NCBI GenBank assembly: GCA_031553415.1
Contig: JAVBLO010000013.1
Location: 62,001-126,000 of the forward strand
DNA from: JAIRVZ01 sp031553415
Lineage (GTDB): Bacteria > Bacteroidota > Bacteroidia > Bacteroidales > Azobacteroidaceae
Direction of reading: 5' to 3'
DNA: 64,000 bases
Shown here: positions 1-7,531 of the stretch, piece after piece
Layout: every line of letters starts with the position of its first letter
Numbering within the stretch: the stretch's first letter is position 1
Position numbers and translations under genes: made by a program
Notes under the pieces: generated by a model
The model's input: the letters and a program-made list of their open reading frames with translations, nothing else
Told to the model about the DNA's origin: nothing
Databases searched by the model: none

Positions 1-513
1 TCTGGGAGAATCTTTTTCAAAACCAAAGGTTTTATAATTCAGGAAGTTGATTTCCTGGTTTTGTTTTACAGTAGTTTTGAAAGGACATGCGAAAGTCCTT
101 TCCTGTACATCTTCCAAACTATAAAAAGAAAAAGCCGAAATCATTTGTTTTTCATTGATAGCATCTAACAAATCACAATCTTTGGAGAAAGTTATTTCTT
201 TATTTTTATATCCTATATTACTCACCGTCAATTTGATGAATTTTTCTTCCTGCAACATGGCTAAAATAGATTCGGAATAATGTCCTTCAACGGGAATTCC
301 ACCTATCCGTTCAATAATGTCATTCATTTTCAATCCTGCTTTTGCAGCCGGAGAATCCATGTGGACAGATGTTACAACGGGTTTGGTATATCCCCAGTAA
401 TAACGCTGGCTTGTTTCATAACTAAAACCTAACCTGCAGACATGAGCCTCGTTTTGACCAAAAGAAAGAAATGATAAGCAGAAAAGGGATGCTAAAAATA
501 GAATACGTTTCAT
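1..513 (-). CDS. Secreted PDZ-domain protein, 3' end missing (runs off left edge)
   Basis: The frame opens at ATG 513 and is still open at base 1, giving 171 residues of a longer protein. Residues 1-20 form a signal peptide (MKRILFLASLFCLSFLSFGQ), so the product is exported. Residues about 45-95 look like a PDZ domain: VTSVHMDSPAAKAGLKMNDII is followed by an IGGIPVEG turn, the usual pattern of the carboxylate-binding loop and second strand. After it comes a segment with no recognisable family before the edge. PDZ domains bind C-terminal peptides, but without the remainder I cannot say whether a protease or other enzyme follows. It is transcribed divergently from the outer-membrane protein gene at 601, from its own promoter at 535-542. 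Confidence 0.75.
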   Translation of the reverse strand, partial: MKRILFLASLFCLSFLSFGQNEAHVCRLGFSYETSQRYYWGYTKPVVTSVHMDSPAAKAGLKMNDIIERIGGIPVEGHYSESILAMLQEEKFIKLTVSNIGYKNKEITFSKDCDLLDAINEKQMISAFSFYSLEDVQERTFACPFKTTVKQNQEINFLNYKTFGFEKDSPR

Positions 514-534
514 AAGAATGTAAAAAATATTTCA

Positions 535-542
535 CAAAAGTA
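535..542 (-). promoter_or_regulatory. Putative -7 element for the PDZ-protein gene
   Basis: On the minus strand this reads TACTTTTG, an exact match to the Bacteroidota -7 consensus TAnnTTTG. It lies 21 bases before ATG 513, so the leader would be about 15 bases. The -33 box is not clear. Confidence 0.45.
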
Positions 543-600
543 AGCAAAAAACATTTTACACCATAATTTGTTATATCATAAACAAAATCAATCATAATTT

Positions 601-1395
601 ATGAAAGCAAAAAAGAATTTATGCAGGGCAAGCGCTATTGCCTTTTTTTCTATTATAATTTTATCAGGTATCAATATTTCTTTGAGAGCTGAAGAACAGA
701 TGGAGGGTAGGGGAGCAGAGGCATTTCCGTATCCGTGGAAAAATTTTTCATTCATTCAGCCGCGTTTCGACAGGGTGAATTATGATGGTGATGGATATAT
801 GAATAATTATGTTTTCAGGGGAGTACAGGTGTTTAATAATAGTTGGCATATGAGGTTGGATTTACCGTTAGCTAATACCAATCTCTCGGGAGAAAATGTT
901 TTCGGACTTTCAGATATTGCAGTACGTTTGATGCATTCAACTGAAATTTATAAGCAGTTTTATTTATCTTATGGGGCAGAATTTGTATTTCCAACGGCCA
1001 CAGACGAAATGTTGGGCTCTGGAAAATGGCAAGCTCATCCCGAGATTGCAGGGATTTATTTTTTAGGTCAGCCTAATCATGTTATCGGTTCGGCTATCTT
1101 GGGTGTGGGTTACCAATTTGATTACGCCGGTGCTGGCGATCGTGCACACATCAGTTCATTTCATATTGCCCCCAATATAGATTATTGGGGAAAGAAATGG
1201 TATATAGGATATTATGCTACCTGGAAATATAATTTGAAGAATAAAGTATTTGATTTACCATTGGATATTGAGGCTGGTTATACATTCTATCCCGAATGGA
1301 CAATTGCTGCAGAATTTATACAGCCATTGGTAAATACAAAAAAGGTTGGATATGATAATGAAGTGGAAGTGAAAATCAGGTACATGATTCCATAA
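601..1395 (+). CDS. Putative outer-membrane beta-barrel protein
   Basis: 264 residues with a signal peptide (hydrophobic core about residues 10-28, cleavage near LRAEE). The mature part is rich in alternating aromatic and polar residues (for example FSFIQPRFDRVNY, WHMRLDLPLA, QFYLSYGAEFVFP, WYIGYYATWKYNL), which is typical of amphipathic outer-membrane strands, and it ends in a strand-like KIRYMIP. The overall look resembles the small 'MetA-pathway of phenol degradation'-type barrels, but that similarity is by eye only and no substrate can be named. It is a single-gene unit, divergent from the PDZ gene and tail to tail, with a 2-base gap, with the DUF4922 gene on the other strand. Confidence 0.6.
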   Translation: MKAKKNLCRASAIAFFSIIILSGINISLRAEEQMEGRGAEAFPYPWKNFSFIQPRFDRVNYDGDGYMNNYVFRGVQVFNNSWHMRLDLPLANTNLSGENVFGLSDIAVRLMHSTEIYKQFYLSYGAEFVFPTATDEMLGSGKWQAHPEIAGIYFLGQPNHVIGSAILGVGYQFDYAGAGDRAHISSFHIAPNIDYWGKKWYIGYYATWKYNLKNKVFDLPLDIEAGYTFYPEWTIAAEFIQPLVNTKKVGYDNEVEVKIRYMIP

Positions 1396-1397
1396 AA

Positions 1398-2270
1398 TTA
1401 TTCCCCATTCACTTGTTCACAAATACTCATCAAGTCTTCTTTACTAGTTTTCTCAAAATCTTCTGGGCGGGGAGTGACAAATAAGCCAGCCATTTCAACG
1501 GCAGCAGGACTGATTAATATTTGTTGGGTGCCTTCCGCATAAAATTGGGAAGGCCGGTGTTGTTTCCTTTTGAAGACACATACAGTCCACTGATTATTTT
1601 CAAACCAAAGTAGAATATTCAGGTTAGGTTCTTTATCTTCATTACAAAAAAAGAGGTTGAACGTTTTGTCCAGAACATTCAAATCGTTTCCTTCTAATAT
1701 ATAAAATATCCTTAAGCTATCTTTTATTTTTGATAATTGTAAACCGGGTTGGTAAGGAATAGCAAAATTGTTTCTTAAAATTGGAAAATCGTTATAAAGC
1801 GGAAATTCTTGTTTAATACCTGCCTGAAAGTGTAAATGCATAGGAGCTGAAGCTCCACATTCCGGACCATTATAGAAAATCACAAAATCCGGTAATTCTT
1901 TGGCCAATTTCAGCATGGCCGGTAAATTTCCAATGATTGATTGGGGCTTATGAATGTTGCTTGCAATTGTCAAGTGTCTTGAAAAAACGGGATATGGATT
2001 ACATAAAATTGTAAAGTCATTTTCAAAAGGAACTCCTTTTTGTTCTGAGGGACGATTTCCTTCACATAAAAAACAACCAACATATTGTTTCATCTGATGA
2101 TGTGGAGTACCTGCACATGTAGATCTCACCCTTTCCGGGTTAAATTGTATTTTAACATTAAATCCGTCAAAAGTAATTTCCCGTGTTTTGACACTGCTTA
2201 ATGCTTCATAATTATCTTTCGCCAATTTCCATTCGGATAATTGGCTGTCAAGCAACTCATCAATTTTCAA
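1398..2270 (-). CDS. HIT/GalT-superfamily protein, DUF4922 type (nucleotidyltransferase-like)
   Basis: 290 residues, no signal peptide, so cytoplasmic. The key motif ASAPMHLHFQAG (about residues 140-151) is the H-x-H-x-Q signature of the GalT / GDP-hexose phosphorylase branch of the HIT superfamily, whose central His carries the nucleotidyl group. The CFLCEG motif near residue 66 resembles the metal-binding CxxC of GalT. I recognise the family as DUF4922, common next to glycosyltransferases in Bacteroidota. A role in sugar-nucleotide turnover is inference. The only start near the N-terminus is TTG at 2270; an in-frame stop lies four codons upstream. It follows the glycosyltransferase gene after 5 bases, so the two are probably co-transcribed and coupled. 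Confidence 0.7.
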   Translation of the reverse strand: MKIDELLDSQLSEWKLAKDNYEALSSVKTREITFDGFNVKIQFNPERVRSTCAGTPHHQMKQYVGCFLCEGNRPSEQKGVPFENDFTILCNPYPVFSRHLTIASNIHKPQSIIGNLPAMLKLAKELPDFVIFYNGPECGASAPMHLHFQAGIKQEFPLYNDFPILRNNFAIPYQPGLQLSKIKDSLRIFYILEGNDLNVLDKTFNLFFCNEDKEPNLNILLWFENNQWTVCVFKRKQHRPSQFYAEGTQQILISPAAVEMAGLFVTPRPEDFEKTSKEDLMSICEQVNGE

Positions 2271-2272
2271 AA

Positions 2273-2301
2273 TTCTTAGTTATAGTTTTTAGTTCTTAGT
2301 T
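2273..2301. repeat. Short-word repeat (7-base unit AACTAAR) at a gene junction
   Basis: On the minus strand the words AACTAAG, AACTAAA, AACTATA and again AACTAAG follow each other. TTCTTAGTT on the plus strand occurs twice, 20 bases apart (2273 and 2293). The repeat encodes the last residues of the glycosyltransferase (KKLRTKNYN), includes its stop, and runs into the start of the next gene. It belongs to the same style of repeat as those at 30031 and 60241. Confidence 0.6.
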
Positions 2302-3604
2302 TTTTCCTCGCCTCTATCTCCCAAGTCCGTATCCTGTCTTTATAAGTATTGAATCCGTTCATCTTTTCAATGCCGGCAGATGCATCAGAATTGCCTTCCC
2401 ATCTCCGGCAAAGATATAAAACATCATAAATCCGGCCAATTTGGTATTCCCTGGAAATTCTCAGTCCGATGGCATAATCTTCTCCATAACTTGTATTGGG
2501 AAGATTGAGTTTGCGCAGCAATGGAGTATAAAAAGCGCGTGGAGCGCCCAAGCCATTGATACGTAAAGCATTATTTTTTCCGTTTTCAGGAGTCCATTCC
2601 TTGTGATCGATGATTCCCGGTGGAATGGTTTCCAATTTGAAATTCACCATTTGATAAGTTCCGACCACCATGGCACATTGTTGTTGATAGAAAGCATCTA
2701 CAATGTTTTGTAATACATTTGAATGTGCGTATAAATCGTCGCTGTCCAACTGTATGGCGAATTTTCCGCACAGCGAATCATGTACAGCCATATTCCAGCA
2801 ACCACCAATATTCAAATTTGTCATTTCAGGAATCAGGTGAATAACTCTCTTGTCTGTTGTATATTTGCGTATTACGTCAGAAGTCCCATCTGTTGAGTGA
2901 TTGTCAACAATGATCAGGTTGTAAGGAAAGGACGTTTTTTGTTGTAAAACAGATAAAATGGCATCTTCAATTGTTTTTACCCGGTTTCGGACAGGTATAA
3001 TAACAGATGCCTTATTATCAAATTTGATTTCATCAAAAGTAACCGGTTTGAATTGAGGATTTAAGTAAGCTCCAATATCTTTCAGGTGTTGAGTGCAAGC
3101 AGTTTCCATTTCGATTTGCACCTCGCGATTTTTAGGGTCTACGTATGCAAATTGTTTTGTTTCAGAAGAAATGCTTTCAGTTTCATTCACAGTATACAAA
3201 TACTCGTTTAAATGAATGATTGGATAATCTTTTGAGATTTTTAACCGCAAATCATACAATCCGGCAAAACGGTAACCGGTTGTCATTTGTCCTGCAATTT
3301 CCTTTAATACAGAAGTTTTGATAAATAAAATATATCCGAAATCAAAATCATCACGCAAACTTCCCGCCTGATAATCACATAACGGGATATTTATTTTTTG
3401 TCCGTTTTTCGAAATGATATAATCGGCATAAAGCAAACCTGCGTCGGAATCTTCCGCTACTTGTTGCATCCGCTCTATTGCAAAAGGATGAAAGGTAATT
3501 TCAAATTTATCCAGACAGATAAGTGTATAATCTCCATTTACGGATTGTGCTATTTCTTTTATATTTTGACTTGGAACAAGTTTGTTTAATCTGAGTTCTT
3601 TCAT
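2276..3604 (-). CDS. Family 2 glycosyltransferase
   Basis: Starting at ATG 3604 the product has 442 residues. The frame extends further to a TTG at 3694, but that would overlap the upstream gene and the promoter at 3625-3632, so I reject it. The C-terminal half is a GT-A fold: KASVIIPVRNRVKTIEDAI is the nucleotide-binding start, LIIVDNHSTDG follows, and QLDSDDLY is the metal-binding DxD. A GEDYAIGLRIS motif gives the likely catalytic acidic residue. The N-terminal ~190 residues are a second, degenerate GT2-like region (LLYADYII, DFDFGYILFIKTSVL). No signal peptide or membrane segment is seen, so it acts in the cytoplasm. It is paired with the DUF4922 gene directly downstream. Donor and acceptor are unknown. 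Confidence 0.8.
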   Translation of the reverse strand: MKELRLNKLVPSQNIKEIAQSVNGDYTLICLDKFEITFHPFAIERMQQVAEDSDAGLLYADYIISKNGQKINIPLCDYQAGSLRDDFDFGYILFIKTSVLKEIAGQMTTGYRFAGLYDLRLKISKDYPIIHLNEYLYTVNETESISSETKQFAYVDPKNREVQIEMETACTQHLKDIGAYLNPQFKPVTFDEIKFDNKASVIIPVRNRVKTIEDAILSVLQQKTSFPYNLIIVDNHSTDGTSDVIRKYTTDKRVIHLIPEMTNLNIGGCWNMAVHDSLCGKFAIQLDSDDLYAHSNVLQNIVDAFYQQQCAMVVGTYQMVNFKLETIPPGIIDHKEWTPENGKNNALRINGLGAPRAFYTPLLRKLNLPNTSYGEDYAIGLRISREYQIGRIYDVLYLCRRWEGNSDASAGIEKMNGFNTYKDRIRTWEIEARKKLRTKNYN

Positions 3605-3624
3605 CTTATTGTTGTTTTGGGAAA

Positions 3625-3632
3625 CAAATTTA
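3625..3632 (-). promoter_or_regulatory. Putative -7 element for the glycosyltransferase-DUF4922 unit
   Basis: Minus strand TAAATTTG matches TAnnTTTG and lies 21 bases before ATG 3604. It suggests that this pair is transcribed separately from the glycan-degradation array upstream, which ends at 3672. Confidence 0.4.
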
Positions 3633-3671
3633 CAACAAAAATGTTGAACTCTATATTTTTTTCCAATTACA

Positions 3672-4409
3672 CTACTCAACCAGCGAATCTTCAATGTTAT
3701 AAGTAAACCATTCTTTGATTTTATCGACCATGACCCGGTGTCCTTTTTCGTTTGGATGATAACTATTCGGACTCATAAATGAAGCATGGATTTCTCCTGC
3801 GATTATCAAATCTTTAAAGGCCTGGTAGCTGTCGACTAATCCTACTTCATATTCCTCAGCAAGTTCTCTGACTTGTTTTGCATGTATAGCCAAAGGAGTA
3901 TCGTCACTTAATATATTTTCCTCCGGTTTGTTATTGGCAAAAGGAGTCATCAGTATTACTTTGCTACCACAAGCCAAAGCTTGCTCAATCATTTTTTTCC
4001 AGGCGACTCGCGCTCTTTCCAAGCCTATATGTACATCATTCCCTGAATATTCAATAAAAACAACATCCGGTTTTTTAGATAAAACATCTTTTTGGAAACG
4101 TTTTTCTCCTGTTTCTGCCTGTTCTCCTCCGATTGCAGTATTGATGACGTTGACGACAGCATACGGATACATTTTATTTATCTCCACATGTGTCATGTGA
4201 GGATATGCTTCAAAAGTGCGTACCTGCGTAGCGGTACCATATCCGGCTGGTACACTATGCCCATGAAAAACTAAGTTAATGGTGCGGTTATCAGGCCATT
4301 GCTTTTGCATTTCCAATAATAAGGGTTTTAAATATGTTTCTTTATCTGCAATTTGGGCCGAAAGAGAGATACTGCAAATCAGACTGATAATTAATAATCG
4401 TGTTTTCAT
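3672..4409 (-). CDS. SGNH/GDSL-family hydrolase (putative carbohydrate esterase)
   Basis: 245 residues with a signal peptide ending near SLSAQ. SGNH blocks are visible: block I FHGHSVPAG with the candidate nucleophile Ser52, a conserved GG at 94-95, block III YSGND with Asn124, and block V SYHPNEKGH with His218. The Asp normally three residues before the block V His is Asn215 here. Members of this fold remove acetyl or other acyl groups from glycans, which fits a gene next to sulfatases and glycosidases; the actual ester is unknown. It is a paralogue of the N-terminal domain of the next gene, from which it is 9 bases away, but lacks the LamG-like and sorting domains. It is the last gene of the 16-gene array. 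Confidence 0.75.
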   Translation of the reverse strand: MKTRLLIISLICSISLSAQIADKETYLKPLLLEMQKQWPDNRTINLVFHGHSVPAGYGTATQVRTFEAYPHMTHVEINKMYPYAVVNVINTAIGGEQAETGEKRFQKDVLSKKPDVVFIEYSGNDVHIGLERARVAWKKMIEQALACGSKVILMTPFANNKPEENILSDDTPLAIHAKQVRELAEEYEVGLVDSYQAFKDLIIAGEIHASFMSPNSYHPNEKGHRVMVDKIKEWFTYNIEDSLVE

Positions 4410-4418
4410 TTTTTCGGT

Positions 4419-6017
4419 TTATTGTACAATGATTTTTATATACTTCTCATTTTTATTACTTCCAATAACAAGTAGTTGGAATCCGGATTTCTCCGGAATA
4501 TATAAACAATATTCCGGAGAAAGCAATTGCTGTTCATGCAAAAGGTTTCCTTCTAAATCAAATGCTTTGAGAGTTATTCCTTTCATACTCCCTAAATCTG
4601 AGATGTCAATGAATAGTGGTTCATATTTTTTTACAGGATTAGGATAAACTGATACCTGATTTTTTATATCAGGATTCAAAATAGAAGTTTCTTTGTTCTT
4701 TTGTTGATTGTAAATATTTTGTATTTCAGCGGCTCCCAATGGTTGAGAGAACAACATCACATCATCTAATTTGCAAAGGGCAGTCGTGTTATTAGGTGTG
4801 CCTAAGTAAAAATCGCCCAGGTTTAGTTGTGACATATCCAATTTAGCTGAGGATTTTTGCACACCATCCAAATAGAATGTTCCGACTTTATTATTGACTG
4901 TCAATGCAATATGATACCATTTGTTATTTACCAATTCGAGATTGGAGCCAACAACTCCGGAAACAGCATTGTTATAAAAGCAAAATTGTTTTACTTCATG
5001 CCAATTTTCCTTTGTTAACCCAAGGAAATTTTTTCCACTTGCTTCCGCAACATATAACATATTTCTCCAGAAAACGTTAGATGGTTGATTATACCAAAAT
5101 AAAAGTGTAAAGTTGCCGGACAGGAAATCCGGACTGGTTTCTAATTTCATGTTGCTTTGGGTAGTTGGCAGGTCCAATACTTTTCCCCGGATATCATCAT
5201 TAACGATTTTAGATCCATTGAATTTGGCTTCCCGGTTTGTTATCTTGTCGTAAGTATGAGTTTCAGAATTATTTTCGAAATCGAAATGAATGTCAGAACC
5301 ATCGGTAGAAGGTACATAAGTAAACCATTCTTTGATTTTTTCTGCAACTACTCTGTGTCCTTCTTCATTTGGATGATTGTTTTGAGCCATGTAAAGAGAA
5401 AGGTCTGTTCCCTTGGTTTTCATGTCCTTGAAAGCCTGGTAACAATCTACTAACCCTACCTGATATTCTGCTGCCAGGTCTCGAATTTGTTTTGCATGTG
5501 CAGCTAATGGAGCTTCATCGCTTAATATATCTTCCCTGGTGTCGGGAGTGGGAGTCATCAGGATTACTTTACAACCATAACTTAAAGCGGCTTCTATCAT
5601 TTTTTTCCAGGCTTCACGCGCTCTTTCCACTCCGATTCCTCTGTCATTGAGGGCATAATCGATGAAAACTACATCTGGTTTTTTATTTAAAACATCTGTT
5701 TGAAAACGTTTTTCTCCTGTTTCAGCCTGTTCTCCGCCTATGGAAGTGGTAATGACATTGACGACGGCATAAGGATACATCCTGTTTATTTCCACATGTG
5801 TCATATAAGGATATGCCTCAAAGGTATGGACTTGCCCTGCGGTAAAGTAGCCTGAAGGAACACTATGTCCGTGAAAAATGAGGTTGATGGTACGATTGTT
5901 GGGCCATTTCTTCTGCATTTCCAATAAAACAGGTTTCAAATATGTTTTTTTATCTGCAATTTGAGCAGATAAGGAAAAACAACAAAACAAGCTTAAAATT
6001 AAGAATCTTATTTTCAT
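4419..6017 (-). CDS. SGNH hydrolase with LamG-like domain and T9SS sorting domain
   Basis: 532 residues: signal peptide (to about 18), SGNH hydrolase (about 20-240), concanavalin A/LamG-like domain (about 245-440; FDFENNSETHTYDK, FTLLFWYNQPSN, KWYHIALTV, FYLDG) and a T9SS type A sorting domain (about 450-532; VSVYPNPVKKYEPL). Catalytic blocks are FHGHSVPSGY, YALNDRG and NNHPNEEGH; the canonical Asp of the last block is replaced by Gln. It should be exported by T9SS and anchored at the cell surface, where it would de-esterify the glycan while the LamG-like domain binds it. Its start ATG overlaps the stop of the upstream sulfatase (ATGA), showing translational coupling. It is about as long as two domains more than its neighbour paralogue at 3672. 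Confidence 0.78.
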   Translation of the reverse strand: MKIRFLILSLFCCFSLSAQIADKKTYLKPVLLEMQKKWPNNRTINLIFHGHSVPSGYFTAGQVHTFEAYPYMTHVEINRMYPYAVVNVITTSIGGEQAETGEKRFQTDVLNKKPDVVFIDYALNDRGIGVERAREAWKKMIEAALSYGCKVILMTPTPDTREDILSDEAPLAAHAKQIRDLAAEYQVGLVDCYQAFKDMKTKGTDLSLYMAQNNHPNEEGHRVVAEKIKEWFTYVPSTDGSDIHFDFENNSETHTYDKITNREAKFNGSKIVNDDIRGKVLDLPTTQSNMKLETSPDFLSGNFTLLFWYNQPSNVFWRNMLYVAEASGKNFLGLTKENWHEVKQFCFYNNAVSGVVGSNLELVNNKWYHIALTVNNKVGTFYLDGVQKSSAKLDMSQLNLGDFYLGTPNNTTALCKLDDVMLFSQPLGAAEIQNIYNQQKNKETSILNPDIKNQVSVYPNPVKKYEPLFIDISDLGSMKGITLKAFDLEGNLLHEQQLLSPEYCLYIPEKSGFQLLVIGSNKNEKYIKIIVQ

Positions 6018-7531
6018 TTTTTTTCGGTTTTATAGATGTAATTTTCATTGAGGACAGGCATTTGAGCATTTACAGATTTGCGCCATTGTTGCAGTTGTTT
6101 CAGCATCTTTTTTGTCAATTGAGGGTTAGATGTTGATAAATCATTTTTTTCTGAAATATCTTCTTTGATGTTATACAATTCAACATGATTGTTTTCAAAA
6201 AATTCAATGAGTTTATAATCCCCTTTCCGGATAGCTCCGGCAGGAGAATCTCCTTTGCCACCATAATGGGGATAATGCCAGAATATGGCTTGCCGTTTAA
6301 GTTTTTTTCCTTTGATGACAGGAAGCAAACTTTCTCCGTCGACATGTTGTTTTGGTAAAAGTGATAATCCGCAGGCATCTAAAATGGTAGGGTAGAAGTC
6401 AGTCGAAGTTACGGGAATATCTGATTGACTACCAGCAACGGTTAAACCTGGAATTTTCAACAAGTAAGGTTCCCGGATTCCACCTTCATATAACCAGCCT
6501 TTACCTGCACGCAACGGGGCGTTGGTAGTAGGAGAGCCTTCTGCTGTGGATAATCCGCCATTGTCGGATATAAAACAAATGATTGTGTTTTTATCCAAAC
6601 CTAATTCCTTCAGTTTGTCCAACACTTTGCCAACGTTTTCATCCATGCTTGCAATCAGAGCAGCATATTCGGGATCATTCTGTACCAATCTTTCTTTCCA
6701 GTGTTTAGCCGGATTGGTTTGATTTTTATACCAATCGAAATCAGTAGAAAAAGTTTGCAACTTATCGAGTCCCATGCGTTTTGCTTTTTCCCTGAAATAG
6801 GCTGCTTTTTCAGGTTTTGGTTGTATGGGAGTATGTACCGCATAAAAAGAAAGATAAATAAAGAACGGTTCCGATTTATTATCTTCAATCCATTTGACTG
6901 ATTCATTACCTAAACGATCTGTCAGGAATTCACCAGGAGGACCATCTGTAAGATACGGATTATGATAAGGCGTGTAATAAGCCAATCCTTCCGATTTATC
7001 TCCATTGGGACTTCCTTTCATCCAACCACCAATGTTTTTGTCAAATCCTTGGTATTGTGGGTAATATAATGAATCTTCAGCACAATGCCATTTGCCAACG
7101 AAACAGGTTTTATAGCCATATTCTTTCAAAGCTTCAGGAATACAGATTTCGCTGAGCGGCATATTGAGTTGTATTTCGGGCGTAATCATTTTATAACGGC
7201 TCAACTGTTGTTGGTTAAGTCCGTGTTGATAGCCTGGAATCCAGTCCGTAATTTGTATCCTGGCCGGATATTTCCCGGTCATAATACTCACACGAGTAGG
7301 GGATGAAACCGGACAGGCGGCATATCCGTTGGTAAATTGCATGCTTTCGCTTGCCAATTTATCAATATTCGGAGTTTCGTAGAAGGTACTCCCGTTGTAG
7401 CCAACATCCGCCCAACCGAAATCATCTACAAGGAAGAAAACTACATTGGGACGTTGGGTTTGTTGTGCAAAAGAAGAACCTGCCAACAACAGCGAGCCGG
7501 ATAAGGTTGAAAAGAACAAGGATTTATTCAT
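6014..7531 (-). CDS. S1-family sulfatase, serine type (sulfatase A)
   Basis: 505 residues with a signal peptide (to about 22). The formylglycine motif is S76-S-P-T-R80 followed by VSIMTG, so the catalytic residue is Ser, which is converted to formylglycine by an anaerobic sulfatase-maturating enzyme; no such gene is in this window. Asp36 and Asp37 (LVDDFG) and the SDNGG motif are the calcium ligands. GKWHCAED and HTPIQPK are further conserved active-site segments. It has no sorting domain, so it is probably periplasmic, unlike sulfatase B. Both ends overlap neighbours by 4 bases (ATGA). It resembles sulfatase B most closely. The sulfate position removed cannot be told. Confidence 0.88.
   Translation of the reverse strand: MNKSLFFSTLSGSLLLAGSSFAQQTQRPNVVFFLVDDFGWADVGYNGSTFYETPNIDKLASESMQFTNGYAACPVSSPTRVSIMTGKYPARIQITDWIPGYQHGLNQQQLSRYKMITPEIQLNMPLSEICIPEALKEYGYKTCFVGKWHCAEDSLYYPQYQGFDKNIGGWMKGSPNGDKSEGLAYYTPYHNPYLTDGPPGEFLTDRLGNESVKWIEDNKSEPFFIYLSFYAVHTPIQPKPEKAAYFREKAKRMGLDKLQTFSTDFDWYKNQTNPAKHWKERLVQNDPEYAALIASMDENVGKVLDKLKELGLDKNTIICFISDNGGLSTAEGSPTTNAPLRAGKGWLYEGGIREPYLLKIPGLTVAGSQSDIPVTSTDFYPTILDACGLSLLPKQHVDGESLLPVIKGKKLKRQAIFWHYPHYGGKGDSPAGAIRKGDYKLIEFFENNHVELYNIKEDISEKNDLSTSNPQLTKKMLKQLQQWRKSVNAQMPVLNENYIYKTEKK

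Noticed and set aside
1393..1400. Frameshift or fusion at the convergent ends of the outer-membrane protein and DUF4922 genes
   Set aside because: Both genes have clean stop codons two bases apart on opposite strands; the tight tail-to-tail packing is unremarkable.
3605..3694. Longer glycosyltransferase frame starting at TTG 3694
   Set aside because: It overlaps the end of the SGNH gene and the promoter at 3625; the added residues (FCCKFVSQNN) look non-coding, and ATG 3604 starts a normal N-terminus.
5157..5453. Open frames on the strand opposite the large array genes (such as this one)
   Set aside because: They lie entirely inside well supported genes, carry no recognisable domain and are shadows.
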